A stretch of 14,658 nucleotides of DNA. Origin: Bacteroidales bacterium. Its GTDB lineage: Bacteria; Bacteroidota; Bacteroidia; Bacteroidales; P3. Location: contig JAGCLI010000147.1 in assembly GCA_017647065.1 (NCBI GenBank), positions 1 to 14,658 on the forward strand, given 5' to 3'. The notes under the pieces are model-generated. The model saw only the letters and a program-made list of their open reading frames with translations. It ran no database searches and was not told the DNA's origin. Below, one piece after another: positions 1 to 7,555 of the stretch. Position 1 is the first letter of the stretch. Every line of letters begins with the position of its first letter. A program made the position numbers and the translations under genes.

Positions 1-1
1 T

Positions 2-331
2 AAAACAAAAACTGATTTAGGAGAAATCTATTCGCTTACTATACGAAATAACTCCAAATATTATAAAAAAATTGTTCTATTCTTAGGAACAAAAGATGAG
101 ATGTTGAAAAATATTCAAGATTTATCAGAAGCATTAGCAAATGGGAAAAATGGCGTTAATTTTGAATTTTCAGCCTGGGGTCAAGATTATCATTTAGTTT
201 ACAGAAATGTCCTATTAGGGGGAGTTTGTTTTGATATTAGCACGCCTGGAAGTACATCAAGTAATTTTGGGAGATTTTATAAAATGACAATTGATGACAT
301 ATTAAAATATTTACAAGAAAATAATAAATAA
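2..331 (+). CDS. Hypothetical protein, 5'-truncated by the window edge
   Basis: The reading frame is open from base 2 to the TAA at 329-331, so the ATG at 101 is probably an internal methionine and the gene begins upstream of the window. The visible part is about 109 residues. It is a soluble-looking, mixed alpha/beta sequence with aromatic and glycine-rich segments (GQDYHLVYRNVLLGG in the middle) and a polar helical end (MTIDDILKYLQENNK). There is no signal peptide, membrane segment or motif that I recognise, so I give it no function. It converges on purF, with a hairpin terminator in the 95-base gap. The coding call rests on the open frame, codon composition and the terminator directly downstream. 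Confidence 0.6.
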   Translation, partial: KTKTDLGEIYSLTIRNNSKYYKKIVLFLGTKDEMLKNIQDLSEALANGKNGVNFEFSAWGQDYHLVYRNVLLGGVCFDISTPGSTSSNFGRFYKMTIDDILKYLQENNK

Positions 332-361
332 AACAGTTTGGTTATATAATTCAAAGAAAAA

Positions 362-398
362 CGCTCGTGAGTCGTAGTTTTATTTTGACAAACGAGCG
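362..398. terminator. Bidirectional hairpin terminator between convergent genes
   Basis: CGCTCGT at 362-368 is the exact reverse complement of ACGAGCG at 392-398, giving a 7-bp GC-rich stem in otherwise AT-rich DNA, with a long loop of 23 bases. On the plus strand it is followed by TTTGTTTTTT, and on the minus strand by TTTTTCTTTG. It can therefore stop both the plus-strand gene ending at 331 and the purF transcript ending at 427. The long loop is a weakness of the call. Confidence 0.6.
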
Positions 399-426
399 GT
401 TTGTTTTTTATTTCTTTGCTTTTATT

Positions 427-2331
427 TTAATAAGCTCTTTTATTGTTTCCTTCGTAGTAGTTAATAAAGGCTTTATTTACTACTTTATTTCCGCCAGCGG
501 TTGGATAATCGCCTGTAAAGTACCAATCGCCTGTGTTATTTGGGCAAGCTTCGTGAAGCGATTCTATGGTATTGAAAATTATTTCTACTTCTGCATTTGC
601 ATCATCAGGAGTTAGCATTTGCGTAATCTTTGCTGTGATTTGGTCATCGGTAAATGGAGCGTAGATTTCTTTAACATAGTTTACGATTTCTTCTTTTGGA
701 AGATTTTCTTGTGCTTTACACTTGCGATAAACCTCTTCTATGATATGTGCTTGATTGGTTTCTTTCAACAACTCTATGGTTGCGTTGAAAGCAATAAACT
801 CATTTAGTCTTGACATATCGATTCCGTAGCAGTCAGGGTAACGAATTTGTGGTGCAGATGAAGCAACAACTATTTTCTTTGGTCCTAAACGGTCAAGGAT
901 TCTTAGAATTGATTGTTTAAGTGTTGTTCCCCTTACAATGCTATCGTCAATTACTACAAGATTATCTACATATTCTTTGACTTGTCCGTAAGTTACATCG
1001 TAAACATGTGCTACCATATCATCTCTTTCGCTATCGCGTGTGATGAATGTACGTAGTTTTACGTCTTTTACTGCTATGTATTCTCTTCTTGTCTTAGTTG
1101 AGAAGATTTCTTTTAACTTTTCTTCTGTTAAGTTTTCTTTATTTGCAAGTATTTCTTCTATTCGTAGTTTGTCGGCGTGCTCTGCAAAGGCTTCTGCCAT
1201 ACCTTGAAAGGCTACTGAGGCAGTATTTGGTATGTAAGAAATGACTGTATTCTTTATATCGTTGTTTATTGCTTTTAATACTTTTGGTAGGATTAGTCTT
1301 CCAAGCATTTTTCTTTCTTTATAGATGTCTGCATCGGTTCCTCGTGAGAAATAAATGCGTTCAAAAGAGCATTGTTTTGGTGCTTTTGTAGGTTCTTTGC
1401 AGCATTCTATGCTTATTTCGCCATTTCTTTTGATTATGATTGCGTGTCCTGCTGGTAATTCTTTTATTGCAGTGAGAGGTTTGTTGAAAGTCGTCATTAT
1501 CACAGGGCGTTCTGAGGCTACAACGGCTATTTCCTCATCTACGTAATAGAAACATGGTCTTATTCCGTTTTCATCTCTTAAAACAAAAGCGTCTCCGTGT
1601 CCTATCATTCCTGCCATTACGTATCCGCCGTCCCATCTCTTTGCAGAAGAGGTTAGAATTGTTTTTATATCCAATTCTTCTGCTATTTTCTCTGATATTT
1701 CTACGTTAGAAAGAACTCTTTCATCTTTGTATTTTCGGAATATTCTTTCGACTTCTCTGTCTAAAAACTTACCTATTTTCTCTAATACTATGGCTGTGTC
1801 AGCTACTTTTACGGGATGTTGTCCTAAACTTATGAGTTTGTCTAACATTTCATCAATATTAGTCAAATTAAAGTTGCCTGCAAGAACAAGATTACGTGTT
1901 TTCCAGTTGTTTTCTCTTAGAAAAGGGTGAAGATTGTCTATTTCGTCTTTTCCAAAGGTTCCATAGCGTAAATGTCCTAAGAAAAGTTCTCCTGTAAACC
2001 TTGCATTATTTTTTAACCAATTTATATCCTTTGCCTCTTCTGGGTGAGAAAGTTTAAGATTCTTCATATCCTTAAACGCTTCGGCAAATATATCTTGTAT
2101 AGGAGTAGAGGTATTGGATTTTGTTATGTTTATATATTGTTCTCCTGGCTTTGTGTCAAACTTAATGTTTGCAAGACCTGCTCCATCTTGTCCTCTATTG
2201 TGTTGTTTCTCCATAAGGAGATACATTCTGTTTAATGCCCAAGTGTTTCCGTACTTTTCTTGGTAATATTCCAATGGTTTTAGCAATCTTAACATTGCTA
2301 TTCCGCATTCGTGTTTGATTTGGTCGCTCAT
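427..2331 (-). CDS. purF: Amidophosphoribosyltransferase, long Bacteroidales form (PurF)
   Basis: PurF catalyses the first committed step of purine synthesis: PRPP plus glutamine gives 5-phosphoribosylamine. The N-terminal class II glutamine amidotransferase domain has Cys9 (HECGIAM) as likely nucleophile after removal of an 8-residue propeptide, RGQDGAG at 47-52 and GHLRYGT at 119-125. The C-terminal phosphoribosyltransferase domain has the PRPP-binding loop VVIDDSIVRGTT at 459-470, preceded by RTFI near 427-430. At 634 aa it is much longer than the usual PurF of about 470-500 aa, with an extended C-terminus and insertions. I recall this long form from Bacteroidales, where it can coexist with a standard PurF, so a paralogous role is possible. 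It starts 10 bases after nadE, so the two are probably co-transcribed, and it is the last gene before the terminator at 362-398. Confidence 0.9.
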   Translation of the reverse strand: MSDQIKHECGIAMLRLLKPLEYYQEKYGNTWALNRMYLLMEKQHNRGQDGAGLANIKFDTKPGEQYINITKSNTSTPIQDIFAEAFKDMKNLKLSHPEEAKDINWLKNNARFTGELFLGHLRYGTFGKDEIDNLHPFLRENNWKTRNLVLAGNFNLTNIDEMLDKLISLGQHPVKVADTAIVLEKIGKFLDREVERIFRKYKDERVLSNVEISEKIAEELDIKTILTSSAKRWDGGYVMAGMIGHGDAFVLRDENGIRPCFYYVDEEIAVVASERPVIMTTFNKPLTAIKELPAGHAIIIKRNGEISIECCKEPTKAPKQCSFERIYFSRGTDADIYKERKMLGRLILPKVLKAINNDIKNTVISYIPNTASVAFQGMAEAFAEHADKLRIEEILANKENLTEEKLKEIFSTKTRREYIAVKDVKLRTFITRDSERDDMVAHVYDVTYGQVKEYVDNLVVIDDSIVRGTTLKQSILRILDRLGPKKIVVASSAPQIRYPDCYGIDMSRLNEFIAFNATIELLKETNQAHIIEEVYRKCKAQENLPKEEIVNYVKEIYAPFTDDQITAKITQMLTPDDANAEVEIIFNTIESLHEACPNNTGDWYFTGDYPTAGGNKVVNKAFINYYEGNNKRAY

Positions 2332-2341
2332 ATTCTTTATA

Positions 2342-3877
2342 TTATGATATTGGCATTATTCTTTCTATTCCTAATGCACTATTTGACATTCTTAATAGTG
2401 GGGCTACTTGATTGCGTTTCCACTCATTTATTTTTACTAATCTTAATATTTTATCTACTATATTTGATTCAAAGCCTTGATTTATTATTTCCTCTCTGCT
2501 TAGTCTTTGTTCTAAATGCAAGAAAAGAACTTTGTCTAAAATATCATAATCAGGTAATGAATCTGTGTCTTTTTGATCTGGTCGTAATTCGGCCGATGGT
2601 GCTTTTATTATAGAGTTTTGAGGAATTATTTCTTCGTTGCGATTTATCCAACGAGACATTTCCCAAACATCTGTTTTGAAAATATCGCCTAATGCTCCTA
2701 TTGCTCCATTTGTATCGCCATAAAGAGTGCCATATCCTACTGAAAGTTCACTCTTATTCGTAGTATTCAAAAGAGCTGCTCCTATTTTATTGGCTATTCC
2801 CATTAGAATCATACCTCTAATCCTTGATTGTAGGTTTTCTTCTGCCACATTTGGTTCTTTTCCTTCAAAGATTGGCCCAAGAGCTTTTAGAGCTGAGGTA
2901 AACGTTTCTTTGATTGGTATTGTGTAGTATTCTATTCCTAAGTTTTCTGCACTCGCTTTTGCATCTGTTATGCTGTGAGAGGTAGAATATTCACTTGGTA
3001 AGAGTACTCCTATAACGTTTTCTTTTCCTAAGGCTTCTACTGCAAGCACTACAACCAAAGCTGAATCTATTCCTCCTGATAGTCCTAATAAGGCTTTCTT
3101 TATATTGTTTTTGCGGAAGTAGTCTTTTATTCCAAGAACTGCCGCATGATACATTTTTTCTATTCTACAAAGAGGCGATTGTGTATATTTTTCTGTTTTT
3201 TGTGTTTCAATTTGCAATGAGGATTCTTCAAATAAAGGTAATTCTTTTGACAAATCTCCGTTTGAAAGCATAAAGAAACTACTTCCATTGAAGATATAAC
3301 TTGCTTCTGCACCACATCTATTTACTAATACAATTGGTGTTTTTGCTTTTCTTATCTTTGGTTGAAGCGAAGTTAAAAGTTCTTTTTGCGTTTCAGGAGT
3401 AAAAAGTATGTTTGAGCTACAAATAATCAAATCTGCTTTGTCTTGCTTTTTTAAATAATCATCTAAATCTTCTAAAAAGCCAAATGCTATTGTTTGTTTT
3501 TTGTATTCTATTGTGCAAAAGCCCTCTCCTAAGGAAAATCCTTTGTCAAATCTATTTAAGTTCTTTTTTGTGGATATTGCTTTTAATTCTCCATTTTCTA
3601 TAAAAGCAAGTGCATTTAGAATTTCTCCGTTTTGATTGATTGGAAGTCCAAAAATAAAGTCTCTTTTTAGTTCTGATAATTTATCAGCATATTGAATGCT
3701 TTTTTTATGTGTGTCATTATATGATATAGAGTCGTAAAGCGGAGAACCACTTAATGATAATTCAGGAAAAATTATCAAGGAATCTACATCTGATTCTTTG
3801 ATTTTTTCCTGAATTAGATTAAAATTATATTCAAAATCTAAAGTTTTTGGATTTATTTGTGAAATTGTTACTTTCAT
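2342..3877 (-). CDS. nadE: NAD+ synthetase with degenerate nitrilase-type glutaminase domain
   Basis: NadE amidates nicotinic acid adenine dinucleotide to NAD+, the last step of NAD synthesis. Residues 1 to about 230 form a nitrilase-fold (CN hydrolase) domain; about 235-511 is the ATP-dependent synthetase. The synthetase has the ATP-pyrophosphatase loop LSGGIDSAL at 266-274, NTTNKSE at 371-377 and GYGTLYGD at 381-388, all typical of NadE. In the glutaminase domain Glu39 (FPELSLSG) and a Lys at 104 or 105 fit the Glu-Lys-Cys triad. The nucleophile motif, normally CED(L/I/M)W, reads LEDLDD, with Leu135 where Cys is expected (codon TTA at 3473-3475 on the minus strand). The protein therefore probably uses free ammonia or a partner's ammonia. 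At 511 aa it is shorter than typical two-domain NadE (about 540-680 aa), mainly in the nitrilase part. It lies 20 bases after recA and 10 before purF. Confidence 0.92.
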   Translation of the reverse strand: MKVTISQINPKTLDFEYNFNLIQEKIKESDVDSLIIFPELSLSGSPLYDSISYNDTHKKSIQYADKLSELKRDFIFGLPINQNGEILNALAFIENGELKAISTKKNLNRFDKGFSLGEGFCTIEYKKQTIAFGFLEDLDDYLKKQDKADLIICSSNILFTPETQKELLTSLQPKIRKAKTPIVLVNRCGAEASYIFNGSSFFMLSNGDLSKELPLFEESSLQIETQKTEKYTQSPLCRIEKMYHAAVLGIKDYFRKNNIKKALLGLSGGIDSALVVVLAVEALGKENVIGVLLPSEYSTSHSITDAKASAENLGIEYYTIPIKETFTSALKALGPIFEGKEPNVAEENLQSRIRGMILMGIANKIGAALLNTTNKSELSVGYGTLYGDTNGAIGALGDIFKTDVWEMSRWINRNEEIIPQNSIIKAPSAELRPDQKDTDSLPDYDILDKVLFLHLEQRLSREEIINQGFESNIVDKILRLVKINEWKRNQVAPLLRMSNSALGIERIMPIS

Positions 3878-3897
3878 CTTAAAGAGTTTGAGAGTTT

Positions 3898-4920
3898 TTA
3901 TTCTGTTTTATCTTTTAGATATTGGCGAATCTTTGTTTCAATCTCTTCTTGCAATTCTGGATTGTCTAATAAAAGTTGTTTAACTGCTTCTCTACCTTGT
4001 CCAAGTTTTGTTTCTCCATAGCTAAACCAAGAACCACTTTTCTTTAATACCTCTGCCTCAACTCCAATGTCTATAATCTCTCCTATTTTGCTTATTCCTT
4101 GTCCGAATAACAAATCAAATTCAACTTGACGGAAAGGTGGAGCAACTTTATTCTTCACTATTTTTACTCTAACTCTATTTCCAATATTGGTTTCTCCATC
4201 TTTAATTGCTTGTATTCTTCTTATATCGATTCTTATTGAAGAATAAAATTTTAAAGCATTTCCTCCTGTTGTAGTTTCTGGCGAACCAAACATCACTCCT
4301 ATTTTATCTCTTAATTGATTGATGAAAATACAACAACATTTCGTTTTACTAATTGTTGCAGTCATTTTTCTAAGAGCTTGACTCATTAAACGAGCGTGCA
4401 ATCCCATTTTACTATCGCCCATTTCTCCGTCTATTTCGCTTTTAGGTGTAAGAGCAGCAACGGAATCTATTACAATAATATCTACTGCTCCTGAACTAAT
4501 TAAGTTTTCTGCTATTTCTAATGCTTGCTCACCATTATCTGGTTGAGAAATATAAAGATTATCTACATCTACTCCTAATTTCTTTGCATACGAACTATCA
4601 AAAGCGTGTTCTGCATCTATAAATGCTGCAAGTCCTCCTTGCTTTTGACTTTCTGCTATTGCGTGTATTGCTAATGTTGTCTTACCTGAGGATTCTGGTC
4701 CATATATTTCTATTATTCTTCCTTTTGGAAATCCTCCAACTCCTAAGGACGAATCTAATGAAATAGAGCCCGTAGGTATTGTTTCTATATCTTCTACAGC
4801 TTTATCTCCTAATTTCATTATGGATCCTTTACCATAATTTTTCTCAATCTTTGAAACTGCTGCTTGAAGTACTTTTAATTTTTCTAATTTCTCAGCTGAT
4901 ATATCTTGTTGCTTTGCCAT
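3898..4920 (-). CDS. recA: Recombinase RecA
   Basis: RecA is the ATP-dependent strand-exchange protein of homologous recombination; it also triggers SOS responses where LexA is present. Visible features are the N-terminal polymerisation helix (about 1-33), the Walker A motif GPESSGKTT at 74-82, the Walker B region [11 protein letters not shown] at 147-157, loop L1 around EMGDSKMG at 166-173, and [20 protein letters not shown] at 201-220, which includes loop L2. The length of 340 aa is normal and the protein looks intact. Three consecutive cysteines (195-197, KCCCIFINQ) are unusual compared with the E. coli protein. A TAnnTTTG-like box lies 28 bases upstream of the start codon, so recA can be expressed on its own, though the lipoprotein gene upstream ends only 41 bases away. 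I see no clear LexA operator. Confidence 0.98.
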   Translation of the reverse strand: MAKQQDISAEKLEKLKVLQAAVSKIEKNYGKGSIMKLGDKAVEDIETIPTGSISLDSSLGVGGFPKGRIIEIYGPESSGKTTLAIHAIAESQKQGGLAAFIDAEHAFDSSYAKKLGVDVDNLYISQPDNGEQALEIAENLISSGAVDIIVIDSVAALTPKSEIDGEMGDSKMGLHARLMSQALRKMTATISKTKCCCIFINQLRDKIGVMFGSPETTTGGNALKFYSSIRIDIRRIQAIKDGETNIGNRVRVKIVKNKVAPPFRQVEFDLLFGQGISKIGEIIDIGVEAEVLKKSGSWFSYGETKLGQGREAVKQLLLDNPELQEEIETKIRQYLKDKTE

Positions 4921-4947
4921 AGATTATTTTTATTTCTATTAAGTGTA

Positions 4948-4955
4948 CAAAAGTA
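4948..4955 (-). promoter_or_regulatory. Candidate -7 promoter box for recA
   Basis: On the minus strand this reads TACTTTTG, matching the Bacteroidota -7 consensus TAnnTTTG. It ends 28 bases before the recA start. No clear TTG -33 element is present at the expected spacing, so this is a partial match. It lies in the 41-base gap after the thioredoxin-like gene. Confidence 0.45.
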
Positions 4956-4961
4956 ATAATT

Positions 4962-5426
4962 TTATTTTAATAAATAACTACTTATGTAGTGTTCTATTTC
5001 GGTTTCCGACATAAATCCTTGCATAATAATAGGCGAAGAAGTAGAATCTGAAAAGAATATTAAAGTAGGAATTGCCGTAATACCCAATACATTTGCCAAA
5101 TCTGAGGATTTATCTACGTCTATTTTGTAAAAATAAACCTTATCTTCATATTTTTTTGACATTTTCTCCATTATGGGCGACAACTTCTTACAAGGACCAC
5201 ACCAAGAAGCATAAAAATCAACTATTGCAGGCTTATCGCCAATATAAGTTAAAGCATTGTTCTCTATTTTTGCAATTTTGTCAATAAAATACTTAGTATC
5301 GGCGTCTATTACCTTTGATTGATTTATTATTTTGTTTTCTTCTGTTTTTACAGTCTGCTTTTCGCCACAAGAAAACAAAAAGATGAACGAAAATATCAAT
5401 AGAAAATTAAAATATCTTACTTTCAT
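4962..5426 (-). CDS. Thioredoxin-fold lipoprotein
   Basis: This is a predicted lipoprotein thiol-disulfide oxidoreductase of 154 aa. The N-terminus (MKVRYFNFLL) leads into a hydrophobic stretch ending LFSC, giving a lipidated Cys20. A charged linker follows, then a thioredoxin domain from about 45 to 154 with the active site WCGPCKK (Cys76, Cys79) and the cis-proline segment AIPTL (Pro120). It should act in the periplasm, anchored to a membrane by its lipid, as a reductant or disulfide exchanger; its partner is unknown. I chose the ATG at 5426 because it gives a standard lipoprotein signal and sits one base after the upstream stop (TAATATG), suggesting translational coupling. A start six codons earlier (5444) would overlap the upstream gene by 17 bases. 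It is the last gene of the six-gene run that starts with rpiB. Confidence 0.88.
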   Translation of the reverse strand: MKVRYFNFLLIFSFIFLFSCGEKQTVKTEENKIINQSKVIDADTKYFIDKIAKIENNALTYIGDKPAIVDFYASWCGPCKKLSPIMEKMSKKYEDKVYFYKIDVDKSSDLANVLGITAIPTLIFFSDSTSSPIIMQGFMSETEIEHYISSYLLK

Positions 5427-5427
5427 A

Positions 5428-7548
5428 TTACAACCATTTTTCATTTTTATACCATTTTATTGTTTCTTCTACTCCTCTTTTTAAATCATATTGAGGGATG
5501 TAATTCAAATCTTTTTTTAAATCTTCTATATCACAATCCCAATTACGAGCAGAAAGAATAGAATACTTATCTTTATTAAGCGTAAACTGCTTCCCAATCA
5601 TATTGCCAAAAGAATTTAAAAACGAAGAAATGAATTTAACGATACAAAGCGGGAATGTTATTTTTATTGTCCACTTTTTCAAAACTTCTTTTGAGATTTG
5701 AGAATATTCACTATCCAAATACATATTTCCATCGCTAACAAAATATGTTCTTGCTGAAACATCGCTTTCAAAAGCTTTAATGCACAAATCCACAAGGTCC
5801 TTTGAATAAACAAAAGTCAAGTGTTGTGGAACAAATCCTAAGTATGGTTCCAAATGAATATCAATAGTTTGGAAGAAAACAAAGTAAACTGTTACACGTG
5901 GACCATAAACACCAGTTGGTCTCAAAATAACGTATTTTCCTTTAAAGTTTGAGTTAATATATTCTTCGGCTTTAAGTTTTGAAACCCCGTATGCAGTATT
6001 CGGATTATTAATATCACTAACCTTAGCCTTTGCAAAAGTTTTTTCATCTCCTGGTCCGTGAGCTGCAAACGAAGACAAGAAAATCAATTTTGTTACATTT
6101 ACATCAATAGCATCAACCAAATTTTTTGTAAAACTATAATTAACCCTATCAAAATCTTCATTTCTCTTCGCCTTTGTAAGACCTGCTAAATGAAATACAC
6201 ATTTAAAATTAAATTCTTGTAATTGTTTTTTTAATTTTTCAGAATCAGAAAATGCCAAATCAATGAAATTTATTCTTGTATCTTGCAAATATTTTTTACT
6301 TGATGTACTTCTAATCCCTGCATACACATTATATTTTCCATCTTCAAGCAATTTATCAATTAAAGTACTGCCTATAAATCCACTTGCACCAGTTACCAAA
6401 ACTTTTTCACGATTATCCTCAGGTATTTCTTTAATATATGCCCTTCTTCTCATAACAATATTGGAATCCTCATATTTTTCCCAAATGCGAGCTGCAAGAT
6501 TAGTTTCTAATTGAGGGCTTGCAAGTGCTGTTTGAGAGCCTAAGGAAATATATTGCTTATTCATTTCGGCATAATATATGGAATGAATCCCTTTATTCTG
6601 CCATTTAGGGTGTACACCATTGAAATAAAGATCTATTTTCTCAAAATTGCGTATCGCTTTTAAGAAATGATACCAACCAAATGGGAATAATTTTCCTTTA
6701 CTCTTACGAAGTGCTTCGGTAAGCGACGGCATAGAAACTCCAAAGGCTGCAATATCATCATTTTCATCAACAATCAAACACAAAAGCTTTTTATTCAAAA
6801 AAGGAAAGTACATATCAATATAGAATTGCATTTGTTTTTCGTTCAAAGGTACATATCCAAAAAGATGAGAGAAGGCTTCGTTTAGCGTTTCAAATAATTT
6901 ATGACCATATCTCTTTGCAATTTGTTGTGCCGATAGTCCTTCTACAATTCTAAGATTATACTTTTCCTTAATTAGATTATTGATTCGTAAAATCTTTTCA
7001 GGAATTTCTTGATTTGCTTTTATTCTATATTGAATCCAATCTACTTCTTTCTTATAGGAAAGCCTATCCATTATTTCTGGATAATAGGAAGGATTATAGT
7101 AAGTAGGCATTGAACAATCATCTTCAAAGCCTTCTACAAGCATTCCTTCTTTATCCATATCGGTAAAGCCCATTGGCCCTACGATTTGAGTCATTCCCTG
7201 GCTCCTACCCCAATTTTCAACTGCTTCTAAAAGCTTTTGACAAACTATATCTTCATTTATAAAATCTAACCAACCAAATCTAATTCTTTTTTCTTTCCAA
7301 ATTTCGTTTGATTTATGGTTTATCATTCCCACAACCCTACCTACCACTTCTGTGCCTTTATATGCCAAAAAGATTTTAAAATCACAAAACTCCAAAGCAG
7401 GGTTTTTCCTCTTGTCAAAAGTGGTTTTTTCATCCATTATTAAAGAAGGAACCCACTTCTTATCGTTTTTGTAAAGTTTATAAGGAAAATTTAAAAATTC
7501 TTTAAAGCCTTTTTTGTCTATAACGGTCTTTACAGTGATAGTATTCAT
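5428..7548 (-). CDS. Fused GNAT acyltransferase / extended SDR reductase, likely bacterial ceramide synthase-3-ketosphinganine reductase
   Basis: This is a 706-aa two-domain protein. Residues 1 to about 375 resemble a GNAT-superfamily N-acyltransferase: EVVGRVVGMINH near 67-78, GPMGFTDMDKEG at 124-135, and a second half with GVHPKWQNKGI at 311-321 resembling an acyl-CoA-binding turn. Residues about 380-706 are an extended SDR/NAD-epimerase domain with VTGASGFIG at 385-393 (GxxGxxG), LSSFAAHGPG at 491-500, catalytic YGVSK at 520-524 and RPTGVYGP at 543-550. It is 7 bases downstream of serine palmitoyltransferase. Known bacterial ceramide synthesis (Caulobacter spt, bCerS, cerR) uses a GNAT-type acyltransferase and an epimerase-like SDR as separate proteins. 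By inference this gene supplies both: N-acylation of the long-chain base and reduction of the 3-keto group. The SDR alone could instead act on another substrate. The domain assignment is firm; the substrate is inferred from the neighbour. Confidence 0.8.
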   Translation of the reverse strand: MNTITVKTVIDKKGFKEFLNFPYKLYKNDKKWVPSLIMDEKTTFDKRKNPALEFCDFKIFLAYKGTEVVGRVVGMINHKSNEIWKEKRIRFGWLDFINEDIVCQKLLEAVENWGRSQGMTQIVGPMGFTDMDKEGMLVEGFEDDCSMPTYYNPSYYPEIMDRLSYKKEVDWIQYRIKANQEIPEKILRINNLIKEKYNLRIVEGLSAQQIAKRYGHKLFETLNEAFSHLFGYVPLNEKQMQFYIDMYFPFLNKKLLCLIVDENDDIAAFGVSMPSLTEALRKSKGKLFPFGWYHFLKAIRNFEKIDLYFNGVHPKWQNKGIHSIYYAEMNKQYISLGSQTALASPQLETNLAARIWEKYEDSNIVMRRRAYIKEIPEDNREKVLVTGASGFIGSTLIDKLLEDGKYNVYAGIRSTSSKKYLQDTRINFIDLAFSDSEKLKKQLQEFNFKCVFHLAGLTKAKRNEDFDRVNYSFTKNLVDAIDVNVTKLIFLSSFAAHGPGDEKTFAKAKVSDINNPNTAYGVSKLKAEEYINSNFKGKYVILRPTGVYGPRVTVYFVFFQTIDIHLEPYLGFVPQHLTFVYSKDLVDLCIKAFESDVSARTYFVSDGNMYLDSEYSQISKEVLKKWTIKITFPLCIVKFISSFLNSFGNMIGKQFTLNKDKYSILSARNWDCDIEDLKKDLNYIPQYDLKRGVEETIKWYKNEKWL

Positions 7549-7555
7549 AATATTC

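Noticed and set aside
2311..2613. Plus-strand hydrophobic 100-aa frame
   Set aside because: It is antisense to nadE and the start of purF, which are clear genes; its hydrophobicity is the usual shadow of a coding strand.
5427..5444. Earlier ATG for the thioredoxin lipoprotein
   Set aside because: It adds six residues before a good lipoprotein signal and overlaps the upstream gene; it cannot be fully excluded.
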